Shown piece after piece: positions 32,001 to 41,000 of a DNA stretch of 64,000 nt. The notes below the pieces were generated by a model that worked only from the letters and a program-made list of their open reading frames with translations, had not been told where the DNA came from and searched no databases. The first letter of the stretch is position 1, and every line of letters begins with the position of its first letter. Made by a program: the position numbers and the translations under genes. Source of the stretch: Elgaria multicarinata webbii (taxonomy: Eukaryota; Chordata; Lepidosauria; Squamata; Anguidae); the NCBI RefSeq assembly GCF_023053635.1, contig NC_086182.1:32659501-32723500 (forward strand). The letters are read 5' to 3'.

Positions 32001-33315
32001 GATATGGGATTGGGAGGATGCTGTTACATTTGCTGATGATGCCCCAGACTCGTTGGTTTGAGTCTCTCTTGCTTTTCCCAGGTTGGGTTATCACCTCTCC
32101 TATTCTACGACGACCCAGAGCCTCCGTCAAGCTTGCACGTCCACCGTGCTTCTTCTCCCAGCATGCTTCAGGAAAGCAGCAACACCATCTTGACACCCTG
32201 CCTCTGTCACCTCGGTACACACTCTGGGAATGGACGGCCACCTTACCAACTTGATGACAGTTTGCAGGCCTTTGTGGAAGAGGTATGAATTATACGTACC
32301 ACTTCCGTAGCTGCAGGGACCTGGTCCAATTGCCTACAGCTCTCTCTGCATTGCTTTCAGCATCCAGTTCAACCTCTTTTGCCCTTTACATTTGAGGTTC
32401 TTCATGGCCCAGTCTTTGCAAACAGTGGGTCACATGGGGATATTATTTTTGGACTGTACTACTTCAAGCGAGGGTTCATATGACTGAATGCTTTCTCATT
32501 AAAAAAGAAAAAGTAAATACCAACAAATGACGTGATCCCCTCACCTATCTCAAGTGTTACAGTCATATACACAAGATGGCTCTGGAGTTCCAGGCTGGCG
32601 ATACTAGATGCATAACACTTATCACTTCTTCTAATAGCAGACTCAAGTGGCGACAAAAATAGAGCCAAAGGAAGGGCCCACCGAGAAACAAGATGGAGGG
32701 CAATTAAAGATTTGCAAAATACAAAGCGGAATTTAAGGGGGGAAACCCACTAAAGCAGCCTCGTGAGAGCTGAGCATGCACAGTAGCCACGGGATGTTGC
32801 ATTCCCATTGGGGCAGGCGGCAGTGCAACTCCCTGCTTTGAGCTCCTTACAGCTCATTGTATCCTAGAGGAGGGTTCAAAGGGCTCTCAGGAACCCTGAT
32901 CAGGAGCACGCCAGCTAGGAGGTAAGGAGGACATAGTACAACTTTTTGTTGCAGGTCCTACTTGTAAAAATGGCACGGCTTGCCATGAATTCTTCGTGGC
33001 AAACAATGCCGTTCCGACAAGTAGGCCCTGAATGTTCCGTTCAGGAATAACAACGATTTCAACCAACCAGTTATCTTTATCTCAAGACCAGAGATATTTC
33101 CAATCGTTTGTTTCAACACTGGGTTATTTGCGCATGTGGGGATTGTAGCAAGTTTCTGTGAACTCAAGGTGCAGTGTTGACTTGGGGGCATCCAGCATTG
33201 CAATACATCTTCATATTTTTTGTTCCTGCATTTCTGATTTAAAGCTACTAGCACACCAGATTAAGATTGTTCATATCTGAATTTCTTTCTCCAGGGTCTG
33301 TCACAAGAGGGCTGA
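19971..33315 (+). CDS. PDZD3: PDZD3 (NHERF4), three-PDZ scaffold (whole gene)
   Basis: PDZD3/NHERF4 is an apical-membrane PDZ scaffold that binds guanylyl cyclase C and ion transporters in epithelia. Exons with firm frame: 23086-23113, 23844-23908, 25849-26060, 26216-26402, 27655-27791, 29103-29307, 31375-31571, 32082-32282 and 33295-33315. A candidate 5' exon ends at 20053. From the ATG split across 23112-23113/23844 the coding length is 1227 nt, 408 aa. Three PDZ domains are visible with carboxylate-binding loops SFGF, GFGF and GYGF. The N-terminal motif KFEFNPKDGIDNPAL matches human FDPEDGVENPAL. Human NHERF4 has 571 aa and four PDZ domains. Here the frame goes from the post-PDZ3 linker to a six-residue last exon and stop. 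The gene lies between NLRX1 and CCDC153, as in human. Confidence 0.93.
20225..20362. mobile_element. CAG-CTG foldback family copy
   Basis: CTTCCCCAACCTGGTGCCCT, CCAGATGTTGTGGACTACAA and, on the right, ACACCTGGTTGGGGAACG. PDZD3 intron 1. Confidence 0.75.
20745..20770 (+). repeat. (TATC)n microsatellite
   Basis: Six TATC units directly before a SINE. Confidence 0.85.
20773..21008 (+). mobile_element. tRNA-derived SINE (CORE/MIR-like)
   Basis: GTGGCGTAGTGGCTAAAGTG, AGTTCTAGTCCCCACTC, CACAGGGTTGTTGTTGTGAG, tail GGCAGGATATAAATGCAATA. Confidence 0.9.
21011..21430 (-). mobile_element. Half MITE (21011-21085) plus LINE 3' region (21086-21430)
   Basis: The first part matches the right half of the 30055-30213 element (AGAGTTTTGACTGAAACCTG). 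The second is a minus-strand LINE tail with CCGCCCCACAGCTGAAGCTC and AGAACATTCCACAGTCGGGG. Confidence 0.7.
21470..21650 (-). mobile_element. tRNA-derived SINE, second family
   Basis: Reverse strand: GTAGCTCAGTGGTAGAGCAC, GGGTCCTAGGTTCAATAACC-like B box, and AGCAATACTGGGCTAGAAGG. Confidence 0.8.
21660..21970. mobile_element. GGGTTCACATAACA foldback element
   Basis: ACTGGGTTCACATAACATGA and GTTGTGTGAACCCAGCTGCG are inverted ends or subends, with AAACCATGGTTTGTTAACCA inside. Same broad family as the elements in CBL intron 1. Confidence 0.55.
23086..23113 (+). CDS. PDZD3: PDZD3 micro-exon carrying the first two bases of the start codon
   Basis: A strong acceptor TTTCTTTCCTTGCAG ends at 23085 and a consensus donor AACCAT/GTAAGT begins at 23114, making a 28-nt exon. 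It ends in AT and the next exon begins with G, so the first in-frame Met is split by the intron. The same frame is open upstream (LQDITELT), so a longer N-terminus cannot be excluded. Confidence 0.7.
23844..23908 (+). CDS. PDZD3: PDZD3 exon, conserved N-terminal motif
   Basis: Acceptor TCGTATTGCAG ends at 23843 and the donor is TTCTG/GTAATG at 23909. The exon encodes KFEFNPKDGIDNPALSLAED, the segment that precedes PDZ1 in human NHERF4 (KFEFDPEDGVENPAL as I recall it). Phase 1 out. Confidence 0.88.
25165..25690 (-). mobile_element. CR1 LINE, 3' part of ORF2 and 3' end
   Basis: The reverse strand begins near 25685 with TTGTTTAGCTTGGGAAAAAT and GGAGACCTGATAGAGGTGTA, the conserved end of CR1 ORF2. 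It runs to GGTCTGATCCAGCAGGGCTC and CTTCTGGTGTTCTTA. 5'-truncated, about 525 bp, 160 bp upstream of the PDZ1 exon. Confidence 0.88.
25849..26060 (+). CDS. PDZD3: PDZD3 exon, first half of PDZ1
   Basis: Acceptor TCCTCCGCAG ends at 25848 and the donor is TTCGG/GTAAGA at 26061. It encodes LRFCTLKKENGESFGFWLRE, then HVTPGGMAHRRGLRGGDRIL and EVNGVDVEGMEHF. These are the carboxylate loop, the beta2-beta3 region and the GDRILEVNG core of a PDZ domain, close to human NHERF4 PDZ1. Confidence 0.95.
26216..26402 (+). CDS. PDZD3: PDZD3 exon, end of PDZ1 and start of PDZ2
   Basis: Acceptor CTCTCTTGCAG ends at 26215 and the donor is CAGAAG/GTAGCA at 26403. It encodes VVWKIKHSGKQLSLTILDG (end of PDZ1), a linker, and PRLCCVTKDQRGFGFSVSAP, the opening strand and GFGF loop of PDZ2. 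Phase 0 in, phase 1 out. Confidence 0.94.
26470..26706 (-). mobile_element. tRNA-derived SINE (CORE/MIR-like), minus strand
   Basis: The reverse complement carries GTAGTGGTTAAAGTGTTGAA, GGGATCTAGTCCCC, CACAGGGTTGTTGTTGTGGG and the GGCGTATAAATGTAATAAG tail. Confidence 0.85.
26880..27085 (+). mobile_element. L2-clade LINE fragment (ORF2 end)
   Basis: Open frame DRAFSVVAPRLWNNLPDEAR, then VKTFLFAQAYGG, the same C-terminal motif as the LINE at 11050. Confidence 0.85.
27112..27495 (+). mobile_element. CR1 LINE 3' part
   Basis: CATGAAGCTGATGGGTGGGA, ACGGGGGTTGGATAAATTCC and CCTTGGTCTGATCCATCAGG. Continues directly from the L2 fragment. Confidence 0.85.
27655..27791 (+). CDS. PDZD3: PDZD3 exon, core of PDZ2
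   Basis: Acceptor TTCTTCTTTCCAG ends at 27654 and the donor is AAAAG/GTACCA at 27792. It encodes GTFRLYVATDGPAHKAGVPD, then GSWLLELNGVSVESWTPARL, matching human PPGARLLEVNGVSVEKFT. A CR1 fragment lies immediately upstream in the intron. Confidence 0.95.
27960..28085. mobile_element. CAG-CTG foldback family copy
   Basis: CCTTCAACCTGCTGCCCTCT ... GGGAATTGTAGTTCAAAACA, then GGAGGGCATCAGGTTGCGAA. Confidence 0.7.
28140..28527 (+). mobile_element. CR1 LINE 3' part with tail
   Basis: GTTTAGCCTGGAGAAGAGAA, GAGGGGAGACATGAGAGCAC, TCTCCCAGGGATGCTTTAGG and the ATTCTATGATTCTATGAT tail. Confidence 0.92.
28531..28836 (+). mobile_element. tRNA-derived SINE split by a MITE
   Basis: The SINE head (GTAGTGGTTAGAGTGTTGGA ... 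GGATAAAATGGAGAGGAGG) stops at 28650 and resumes at 28793 (GAGGAGGATCATATAAGCC). The inserted 142 bp is the element at 28651-28792. Confidence 0.88.
28651..28792. mobile_element. 142-bp hAT-like MITE inside a SINE
   Basis: Inverted ends GGGGGATCTACACTACTGCT and, reversed, GGGCGGATCTACACTACTGC, each followed by TTTAAAGCGCTTT. Flanked by GAGGAGGG and GAGGAGGA, an 8-bp duplication with one mismatch. Shares TCTACAC ends with the larger foldbacks in NLRX1. Confidence 0.88.
29103..29307 (+). CDS. PDZD3: PDZD3 exon, end of PDZ2 and start of PDZ3
   Basis: Acceptor CGCCGATTCCAG ends at 29102 and the donor is AGTGCG/GTAAGC at 29308. It encodes RSSNPVGLLVIDAESEEFY, a linker, and VRKLQMVRGPDGYGFLLKEE, the GYGF loop of PDZ3 (human PQGFGFLLREEKG). 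Phase 0 in, phase 1 out. Confidence 0.94.
29448..29540 (+). mobile_element. CR1 3' end
   Basis: GGATTCCTGCATTGAGCAGG, GGCCTTGTAGGCCCCTTCC and the ATTCTATGATTCAATGATT tail. Confidence 0.9.
29865..29945 (-). mobile_element. LINE 3' tail fragment
   Basis: Reverse complement GTAAACTGCCCAGAGAGTTT then GGGCAGTATAAATATAATA. Confidence 0.7.
30055..30213. mobile_element. 159-bp palindromic MITE, CAGTGG ends
   Basis: CAGTGGGGGCCAGAGGCTCC on the left mirrors GGAGCCGCCAGCCTCCACTG on the right, and GTGAATCCATTCCGGGTTTC mirrors the segment before GGATTCACGTCC. The CAG/CTG ends suggest hAT. No clean target duplication. Confidence 0.75.
30355..30700 (+). mobile_element. CR1 LINE 3' part
   Basis: ACAAATAAAAGGAAGGACTT, GGGGGTTGGATAAGTTCCTG and CCTTGGTCTGATCCAGCCGG. 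Confidence 0.88.
30868..30990. mobile_element. CAG-CTG foldback family copy
   Basis: GGCACTCCAGATGTTTTGGC, CTACAACTCCCATCAGCCCC and the mirrored AGCTGTAGGCCAAAACTTCT. Confidence 0.75.
31375..31571 (+). CDS. PDZD3: PDZD3 exon, core of PDZ3
   Basis: Acceptor GTGACTTTGCAG ends at 31374 and the donor is ATTTG/GTAATA at 31572. It encodes FLTEVDAGLPAEKAGMRLGD, RLLAVNGESAEDLDHQEVV and VTLLVIDAEGSKFYDL, very close to human PDZ3. Phase 1 in, phase 0 out. Confidence 0.95.
32082..32282 (+). CDS. PDZD3: PDZD3 exon, linker after PDZ3
   Basis: Acceptor GCTTTTCCCAG ends at 32081 and the donor is GAAGAG/GTATGA at 32283. The start VGLSPLLFYDDPEPPSS matches the human VRLSPLLFLENTEAPAS linker. The rest is Ser-rich with no PDZ features. 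If the donor were not used, translation would stop two codons later (GTA TGA), so either way the protein ends soon after this point. Confidence 0.88.
32283..33294. other. PDZD3: PDZD3 last intron, searched for a fourth PDZ
   Basis: I read all frames for a GLGF-type loop or a GD-IL-VNG core and saw none. A second acceptor-like TTGCTTTCAG near 32360 is followed by an open frame with no PDZ character. Confidence 0.6.
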
Positions 33316-33700
33316 GCTCTCGTGCGGACAGAGAAGTTCCAAAGTCAATGAGCCAGAGGTAGCATCGCCCAGATGGTTATTGAGGGAGCTCAAAGGGCGA
33401 CTTGCACACATTTACTTAGGAGTAAAACATACTGTGTTCAATGGGTTTTACTCCCTATTAGTTGCGTTTAGGATTGAAGCCTGTGGTCCACAGGAGCAAC
33501 GCAGGAGGAAAGTTGCAAAGAGGGGATGAAGAAAGTTGCTACGGGATGGCTCTGCGTGTTCCTCCAAAAGACAGCAGCGAAACACTGGCAGAGATGAGTA
33601 ATGCTCTCAGCCAAGATCCACTGGGTTTATAAAAAGCGCATGCCATGCTCTTGCCCAGATCCTGCTCGTTTCAATAAAGCTTGCAGAAGAGACTTTTGCC
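33295..33700 (+). CDS. PDZD3: PDZD3 terminal exon (six codons, stop, 3' UTR)
   Basis: Acceptor GAATTTCTTTCTCCAG ends at 33294. In the phase left by the previous exon it reads GLSQEG then TGA at 33313-33315. The untranslated part runs to the AATAAA at 33674. The short coding tail is inferred from phase and splice sites only, since it has no recognisable counterpart. Confidence 0.6.
33674..33679 (+). terminator. PDZD3: PDZD3 poly(A) signal
   Basis: AATAAA 360 nt after the predicted PDZD3 stop, followed by a GT/T-rich stretch. It is not part of a LINE or SINE tail, unlike most other AATAAA strings in the window. Confidence 0.6.
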
Positions 33701-33749
33701 TTTAGTGCTGCATGGCTCGCTCAGATTTTTGTCTTACTGAAAAGAAGAC

Positions 33750-33826
33750 AACATTTTTGTGAACCGCCCAGAGAGCTCCGGCTATTGGGCGGTATAGAAA
33801 TGTAATAAATAAATAAATAAATGAAA
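33750..33826 (+). mobile_element. LINE 3' tail fragment
   Basis: GTGAACCGCCCAGAGAGCTC, GGGCGGTATAGAAATGTAAT and (AAAT)n, just past the PDZD3 poly(A) signal. Confidence 0.8.
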
Positions 33827-33911
33827 ATAAGCTGCTGGCAATGGGGCAGGCTCCACCTTGTCCCATGGAAGACCAGCCTCTGCGCCGTCTCTCACAAACG
33901 CACAGAGTCAT

Positions 33912-34058
33912 TAGGGGAACATGGGTGGGAGGGTGCTGTTGCACCATGTCCTGCTTTGTTGGCCCCGGTCAACAGCTGGTTGGCCACTGTGTGAACAGAG
34001 TGCTGGACTAGATGGACCCTCGGTCTGATCCAGCAGGGCTCTTCTGATGTTCTTAAGG
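33912..34058 (+). mobile_element. CR1 3' end
   Basis: GGGGAACATGGGTGGGAGGG, ACAGAGTGCTGGACTAGATG and GGTCTGATCCAGCAGGGCTC. Confidence 0.85.
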
Positions 34059-34059
34059 C

Positions 34060-34855
34060 CACCTTGCAACAACCTTGCAAAGGACGCTGGCCAGCCTGAA
34101 AACAGTATAAGTTCTTCCATTTTCCAAACACCTCTGTGTTGGCTCACCTGGAGGAACGTATTACTGACCACATGCAAGTGGTTATTTTTACACCTATCCT
34201 AAACATTGCCTTCAAATCATGGTCATGACTTGATCTGTATTCCCTTTGTTTCACACAGGGACAAGACGGTCTGAGCCAGGCATTCTAGAGGCTGCCTCGT
34301 CGTCGTCGTCACCAAGAGTGTAACACAATTCCAGCTCTGCATTTATGATGGAAGTGAGCTCCTTTGCACAGATACCAATGCTGCAATTTGATCCCTGCCC
34401 ACGCAGCCTGATTCTTCCTGTGTCACACAGCTGCTTCATGGATCAATCCATCTCCACACTCTCTAAATGCTTTCTGCAGATCCTTGGAACCAGGCTATAG
34501 ACTCACGGCAGGTTGCGATCGGAGGTGGAATCCATTGAGGCTTCGCTGAAACCCGTGAGAATCAACAGGAGATTATCCTCATGGCTGCTTTGGGGCGTGA
34601 CTCCAAAAACAAAGAGGCAGGAAGTCTTGCAACTCAAGAATGACCTTCTGTCCTCACATTAGGTTTGCAATTAGTGGGAAGAGGAACTAAGCTGCGTTAA
34701 AGAGAAATTAACCACAGTTTTGAAACGCTGCCATTGCTAAAATGAGAAAGGGACGAGGACTCTCTGTTCCGAAACCTCTTCCCCATTGATTTGAGATGCA
34801 GTAAAAAGGAGATTTGGTTAATGAAAGCACTCTGCGCACATTCAGTGACACACAC
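34060..34855. other. Intergenic DNA between converging 3' ends
   Basis: No gene seen. A (CGT)n run at about 34296-34310. No repeat that I can name. Confidence 0.45.
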
Positions 34856-34861
34856 TTTATT
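34856..34861 (-). terminator. CCDC153: CCDC153 poly(A) signal
   Basis: AATAAA on the minus strand (TTTATT on plus), about 103 nt after the CCDC153 stop. It faces the PDZD3 signal 1.18 kb away. Confidence 0.7.
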
Positions 34862-34963
34862 ACGCCACAAGTTCTAGGGCTAATCTCTGGCTGCGTATAA
34901 GCACAACACTAAACTGCATTGAGGATGAGCAGGACGTAGTGGTACACTTTCCTGAACTCTCCT

Positions 34964-35092
34964 TCAGATCTCCAGCGGATTGAGTCCAAACTCCTTCAGC
35001 CGGTCCTTATACTCCTGATGGACGGAAGTAGCTTCCTTTTCCCAGCTGAACTTGGCAGTTTGAAGTTTGGAGAGCACACGGTCTAGACTGCC
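34964..35092 (-). CDS. CCDC153: CCDC153 last coding exon and stop
   Basis: Minus-strand acceptor CTTTCCTCAG, coding GSLDRVLSKLQTAKFSWEKE to LKEFGLNPLEI, stop TGA at 34966-34964. It corresponds to human DSLDRLLAKLRAIKQQWD. Confidence 0.94.
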   Translation of the reverse strand, partial: GSLDRVLSKLQTAKFSWEKEATSVHQEYKDRLKEFGLNPLEI

Positions 35093-38000
35093 CTGAGGAA
35101 AGGAGAAGCAACCAACAGGCAGTGAGAGGTGTTTGCATGTGAGTTCAGGGGCTGATGGCCAAATCGAAGGAGCTGCCAGTTCTGTGGCTACATTCCCAAA
35201 AAAGCTATGAGAACTAAGCAGCTACCGCAACACAGCTGTCAGAATGTCGCTTAAGAACCTGCTGCCTTAGAATGCTTGTTTCTAGGGCCATTTATTTGAC
35301 TAGATTGCTTAAAAATCGGAGAAGTAAGCTTTGGAGTTGCACAGAACATTTCTTCAGGCACAGGAGTTCGAAGAGAAACTTTTAAAATAATAATGGTAAA
35401 TTTCAAGAGATGGTACTCAGCCTTTCTCAACCTGGGGCGCTCCAGATGTGTTGGACTGCATCTCCCAGAATGCCCCAGCCAGCTGGGAGTTGTAGTCCAA
35501 CACATCTGGAACGCCCCAGGTTGAGGAAGGCTGAGTTAGGTGAAGCAGGGCAGCAAAGAGGGCTGACATTCTCCACGTTAGAGAGCCAGCCCTGAGCCAC
35601 AAAAGTATGTACAGCACCTAGCACATCCCACAGTTAAACAATTGTGGGAATAATAGGATCTCTTTCTCTAAGCTTCTGATAATGATTCATAAACTCTCCC
35701 CTCCACCGAGTTGGATGGCTCATGATCTAGGCATTATTGCCCAACTCACATGGAGGATTTTTTCATACTCTGTCTCCATCTCATCAACCTTGCGCTGCAT
35801 CTCAGCAATGGCCTTGTCCTTCTCCTCCAGCGTTTTCACTTTGTCTGCCTGGCTCTGCTGCACATCTTTCTGGCAGGCAGCTGTTGAGCAGAAGTGGAGA
35901 GAAGGGAGTAAGAGGAAGCGAAGACGTGCGGGACAGAAAACTGAGGAAGAAAGGAGGTCGCAGGCCCGGCGCATCTCAGAAGGCAGGCAGGCTGGGGAAG
36001 CAGACCATTCTCCTACAGGGCTTGTGAACACCCATTGCCTTTGAATGTGGCAAAGTTCTAGTGTGGGCTGGACCTTGGTTCCTCTACAGGAGGGTCGTAT
36101 TTTCATCAGAAGTGAGATGGGCCAGAATATATCGTCTTAATACAAATTTGAGTGCTGCAGCTTTAACATGTTTAACTGGAATACACAAGCCAATTTACCA
36201 CTTCTAGTCTGGAGGGTTAGGATTCATCCTCCTTCCACACTCTCCAGAAGAGGCTCTCTGTTGCCATTTCATTTCCTGGAGACTATGGGCCCTGGAATTG
36301 TACGCAGAGATTGCACACGTTCTGCAACCAGCCGGAAAACAATTCAACAACCAATTGGAAAACTCCCCCTGCCCCGTTATTAACCATTCTATTTTGTCGA
36401 TTCATTAAAAAAAACAAAAAACTGATTGGAATAAATTTATGCAAATAGCTGGTTTGAGATTCCAACTGCCCCTCCGTCCCCACATAAAAGCACTTTCTTA
36501 AAGGGAAGATCAGTGACGGCTAAAAATGGTTATTAAACATCCGTGTTATCATGGGAAAGGCTGAGCATGTGCATCCAATACCAAGTTGTTCCTGCAAGTT
36601 CTGCCTCTCTGCTTCTAACCGCTGTATCCGGGTATCGGTCTGGCGCTGAAGTTGCTGGTACCGGCGGATCATCTCTGGAATGCAAGGCAGAATGAGGAGA
36701 TGGAAAGGAGGAACTGAGACTGTCACCTGCCGCTACTGCCCTAGAGTAAGAGGCCTATCATCTCTATATGATGCTTGACAGTGTAATGTAAGCCAAAATG
36801 GCAGGTCTCTGCCCCAAGGAGCTTGCAATAAAAGTTATGCCAGTGCGGGAGAACAATGAAATTGTGGGAAAGAAGGGTCACCATGGAGTTCTGTGTGCAG
36901 AATGATTGACAGACCATACTCTCAGCTGTGGAGGGAAACTTTGCCCGGGCCCATCTTTACAAAACGTCTTGACTCTGGCCCTCATTGACAAAGAGGCTTG
37001 TGACATTTTAAAGACAAATTGGTTTATTGCATCATGAACTTTCACAGGCAAAAGCCTATGACATCAGCTGAAAGAAGTGGATCGGGAAAGCAGTGTACAT
37101 GTATACCTGAAGCGCGGTGGTGGATAAACCAAGACCCCATGTGAAGAGTTAAAGAGGGCAGCAATGCAAAAGATGCATGCCAATAGCTGCCCTCAATGAA
37201 TGATAATCTCTGTGCTAATAAGAAACAACCCCTCAGCTCCAGTCCCTGTGAATGCAGCATTAGGGATTTTACTAGTTACAAATAGGTACCTCAGGCTTCC
37301 TTAAAAAGGTAATGCTGAAGATTTGTGATCCTGTACACACTTCAATGGGAATAAGACCCATTGAAAACATGTAAGATGTCAGAGCACGTCAGTTTTCTCT
37401 ATACCAATAAGATGAGCGAGAAGGGAGGCGCCCTGTGTTAATGGGTTTGATCCAAATATCTCCCCACAAGAGGAATTAGATAACTAACCCTTTAATGGTG
37501 CCTCAGATGTGCTGCTTAGTAGCTTCACTTAATAGCAGGAGTGGGCCCTGCCCTCCATGTGGTCACTGGGCACAGCACCAACTCTAGATACAAACACACC
37601 TTCATAAATATCCTTTTTGTCTCCTCGAGCTTCCTCCAGTTCTTTCTCCAGAGCTGCCAGTCTCTGTTTGAGCCCCTCACTGTCAGCCATCGCCTGCCTG
37701 GCCATATCCCTCCGGAGAACTGCAGGCCAGAAAGACACACTCAGCAGACATTCCTGTATATCCAGCTGGGACTTTAGCGATTTCCTCACTGTCTCTCCAG
37801 TCCCTTGGTACAAATTATTATTTCTACATCAGACAGCGTGTGATGCAAAATAGCCAAATGCGGAAGCATGCAAACTTTCAGGTTACACGGAGCTGTCCGT
37901 AAGATGAAATGGAAAAAGTAAGTAACCCTCACTTCTTGAGGGGGTTATAGCACTTTTCAAGTACCTAAGGCAGCCTTCCTCAACCTGGGGCGCTCCAGAT

Positions 38001-41000
38001 GTGTTGGACTACAACTCCCAGAATGCCCCAGCCAGCTGGCTGGGGCATTCTGGGAGATGCAGTCCAACACATCTGGAGCGCCCCAGGTTGAGGAAGGCTG
38101 ACCTAAGGGGTTGTCACACAGAAAAGGGCTCCAACCTGTTTCCTGTCATACAAGACTGTAGGACGCGAAGCAACAGGCTTAAGTTATAGGAAGGGGAATT
38201 TCGGTTGAACGTCAAGAAAAAACTCATAACGGTCAGAGCAGATAGACCGTGGAGGGAGGTGGCAGCTCACCATCATTGGAGGTATTCAAGGAGAGACTGG
38301 ACAACCATCAGCCAGGGATGCTTGGAAATGGGTTCCTGAGCAGAGGGTTGGACATAGGAAGCTGCCTTAGACTGAGATCACCTTTGGTCCATCTAGCCCA
38401 GTATTGTCAACACTGACTGGCAGCCATGGCTCTCCAGTTCCAGGCAGGGTTCTTTCCTAGCCCTACCTGGAGATGCTGGGCATTGAACCTGGGACCTTCT
38501 GCATGGAAAGCAGGTGCCCTGCCACTAAGCCACGCCCCCTCCCAACTAAGTACCAGCAGTAAATACTAAGTTTCCTCACCAAGGTGCTGCTTGAGAGTGC
38601 CAACCTCCAGCGTCGTCTTTCTGTATTTTTCCTCATCTGCAGAGAGATGCGGGAGGAGTGGGGGGATGTTAAGGGCATAAGAGAGATTAAAGTTCTTGCC
38701 TGGACACCAATTGCTACTAACACTGGTTCACCTTTTGAACATACCTGTGATCAGGGCTGGCGCTAGACTATATTGCGCCCTAGGCAGGCGCGTTCTGAAG
38801 CTGCCCCCCCGCTCGCTCATCCACCGCCCCCACACTCGCCTGCCCACCCGCTCACTCACTCACTGCTCCCCCCCGCCCGCTCGCCCGCCACCCCTGCCTG
38901 CTCGCCGCTCCGGCTCCCCCCTCGCTCACATGCTCCAGCTCCCCCCATCGCTCCCCCGCCGCCCCCGCTCGCTCGCTCACCGCTACGGCTCCCCCCTTGC
39001 TTGCCCACTCACCGCCCGCTCCTGGCTTTGAAGCCAGGATGCTGGGGTTGGGGGGTGGGGCAGAGGCTTTGAAGCGGCGCGCCTGGAAGTGGCTTCCTGG
39101 CGCACCATACTGAAGCCTCCGCCTCCAACCCCAGCATCCTGGCTTCGAAGGAACGCTGTTCGGCGCCCTCGTTTGCTTGGCGCTCTAGGCGGCCGCCTGA
39201 GTTGCCTCTATGGCAGCACCGGGCCTGCCTGTGATGTGGGTTATCCAGCAAATTTTGAACTGAATTTTTTTTTCCCAAAGCAAATTAAGTTAATTTGCAT
39301 GAGACCATTTTCAGTTAGCATTGGAAATTGTTCTGATGCCCTAGAGCATCAAAACATATGGAGGGCCAGATGTTGCCTACATCTGCCTTAGATATATCTA
39401 ATTTAGCATATTTTGCATGCATTTAGTAAACAACGAAGCTTAAAGAGAGCACCCTGTGTTATTTTTTTTATCCCAATATGCCACAAGTATTTTATCTGAA
39501 ATGTTTGAGGGGGGGAAATTAAAGCACACTTAACATGATTTAAGTGCTATATTACGTCAACTATTTTATTGGCATACTTAGGGCACAATCCCATTGGTGG
39601 CATCTTTGGGGAACAGGAGCCCCTGAGCTTGGAGGTATCCAGTCATCCAATGCAGGGTGGGAGGAAAGGTGGAGGCAATTTTTTGCCTTTAAGTCATCCC
39701 ACCCTGCAAATTTTGCTAGATGATGATGATGATGATGATAATTTATTGCATTTTTATACCGCCCAATAGCCGAAGCTCCCTGGGCGGTTTACAAAAACTA
39801 AAACAATTCAAAGTGTAAAACAAACAGTATAAAAACATGATATAAAATACACATTAAAACGAATTAAAAAAAAGATAGATGGGCTATTTAGCCTGGGAGC
39901 TTCTGAGGAGAAGGGAAGGACACTCAAAAGAGGCTGAGGATAACTTGCATCCTGGCCTGTCTGGTCTCTTCCCCTCTCCTTCTCCAACCTTGAAGTAAAG
40001 CTGGTGTGGTTCTTTCCATGACATCTGCAAGGGGATGGGAGGGCTGCTGCTGCTGGATCTCTAACTCCCCCTTCCGAGATGGCAACGCCGTCTCCGATCT
40101 CGGAAGAGGGAATCCGAACAAGCCTATGGTCTCTGTGACGCTCACCCAGGGACCTTAGGATTGCTCTTTTGCTTAAATTTAAGAAAAATAAATAAAGGTA
40201 CTGAAAACTGTTGACACACCAATTAATTTTAGCAACCCAAAGAAATGTGCTTGCTATGCTAACAACCGCTCATCTATTTCAACAGAGTTCAACTCTGTTC
40301 CATTGTGGTTGTTGGGACACTTTCAGTTTTACTATCAGTGTAAGTTGCATTTCACTCTGAGGCATGTATGTATTTCAATGACATGTACGTATGTTAGGGA
40401 TAATCATTGTGGGGGTGGGGAACGAATTACAACTTTGAAAGTCAGGTTTGCCTAATACTGTACCTGCAATGGGCATACATTCATTTTTTTTTTACTAATG
40501 ACCTTATTAAATGGAAAATTATCTGCAGAAAAATAAAGCACTGGAAAATTCTCCGCCTCACATCACTGGACCTTTTTCAGTTGGTAGGCCAAATTCCAAT
40601 GTAGGAAAGGTCCCAAAAGCTGCATTCCAGGAGGGGGCCAAAATTGTGATGACTACTTAGAAGTAAGTCCCATGGCTACTCAGAAAAGCACACACACAAA
40701 CCATACAGACATAACTCTCACCATTCAAGCTATGTATGTCTCTCTCTCTCTCTAAATTAAATACCCAGGAAAGTACAGCACATCCTATGCATGTCCTGCT
40801 GCCACTCAGTAGTACTACTCAGAAGTAAATCCCACTGCACTTTCAGATAGCACCCAAAAACCTAAGCCAAAAGTAAGTTAACCCCCACACCCATAAAGGA
40901 GAAAATATGAAATGCAATACTGTCCAGTAGCTTCTACTGGATAGTATTGCATTTCAGTGATTCTTCCATTGATCCATTGAACTTTTCAGTGATTCTTTCA

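Noticed and set aside
32360-32480. Alternative PDZD3 exon after TTGCTTTCAG
   Set aside because: The peptide has no PDZ features and no donor follows. The acceptor at 33294 fits better and leads to a stop and a poly(A) signal.
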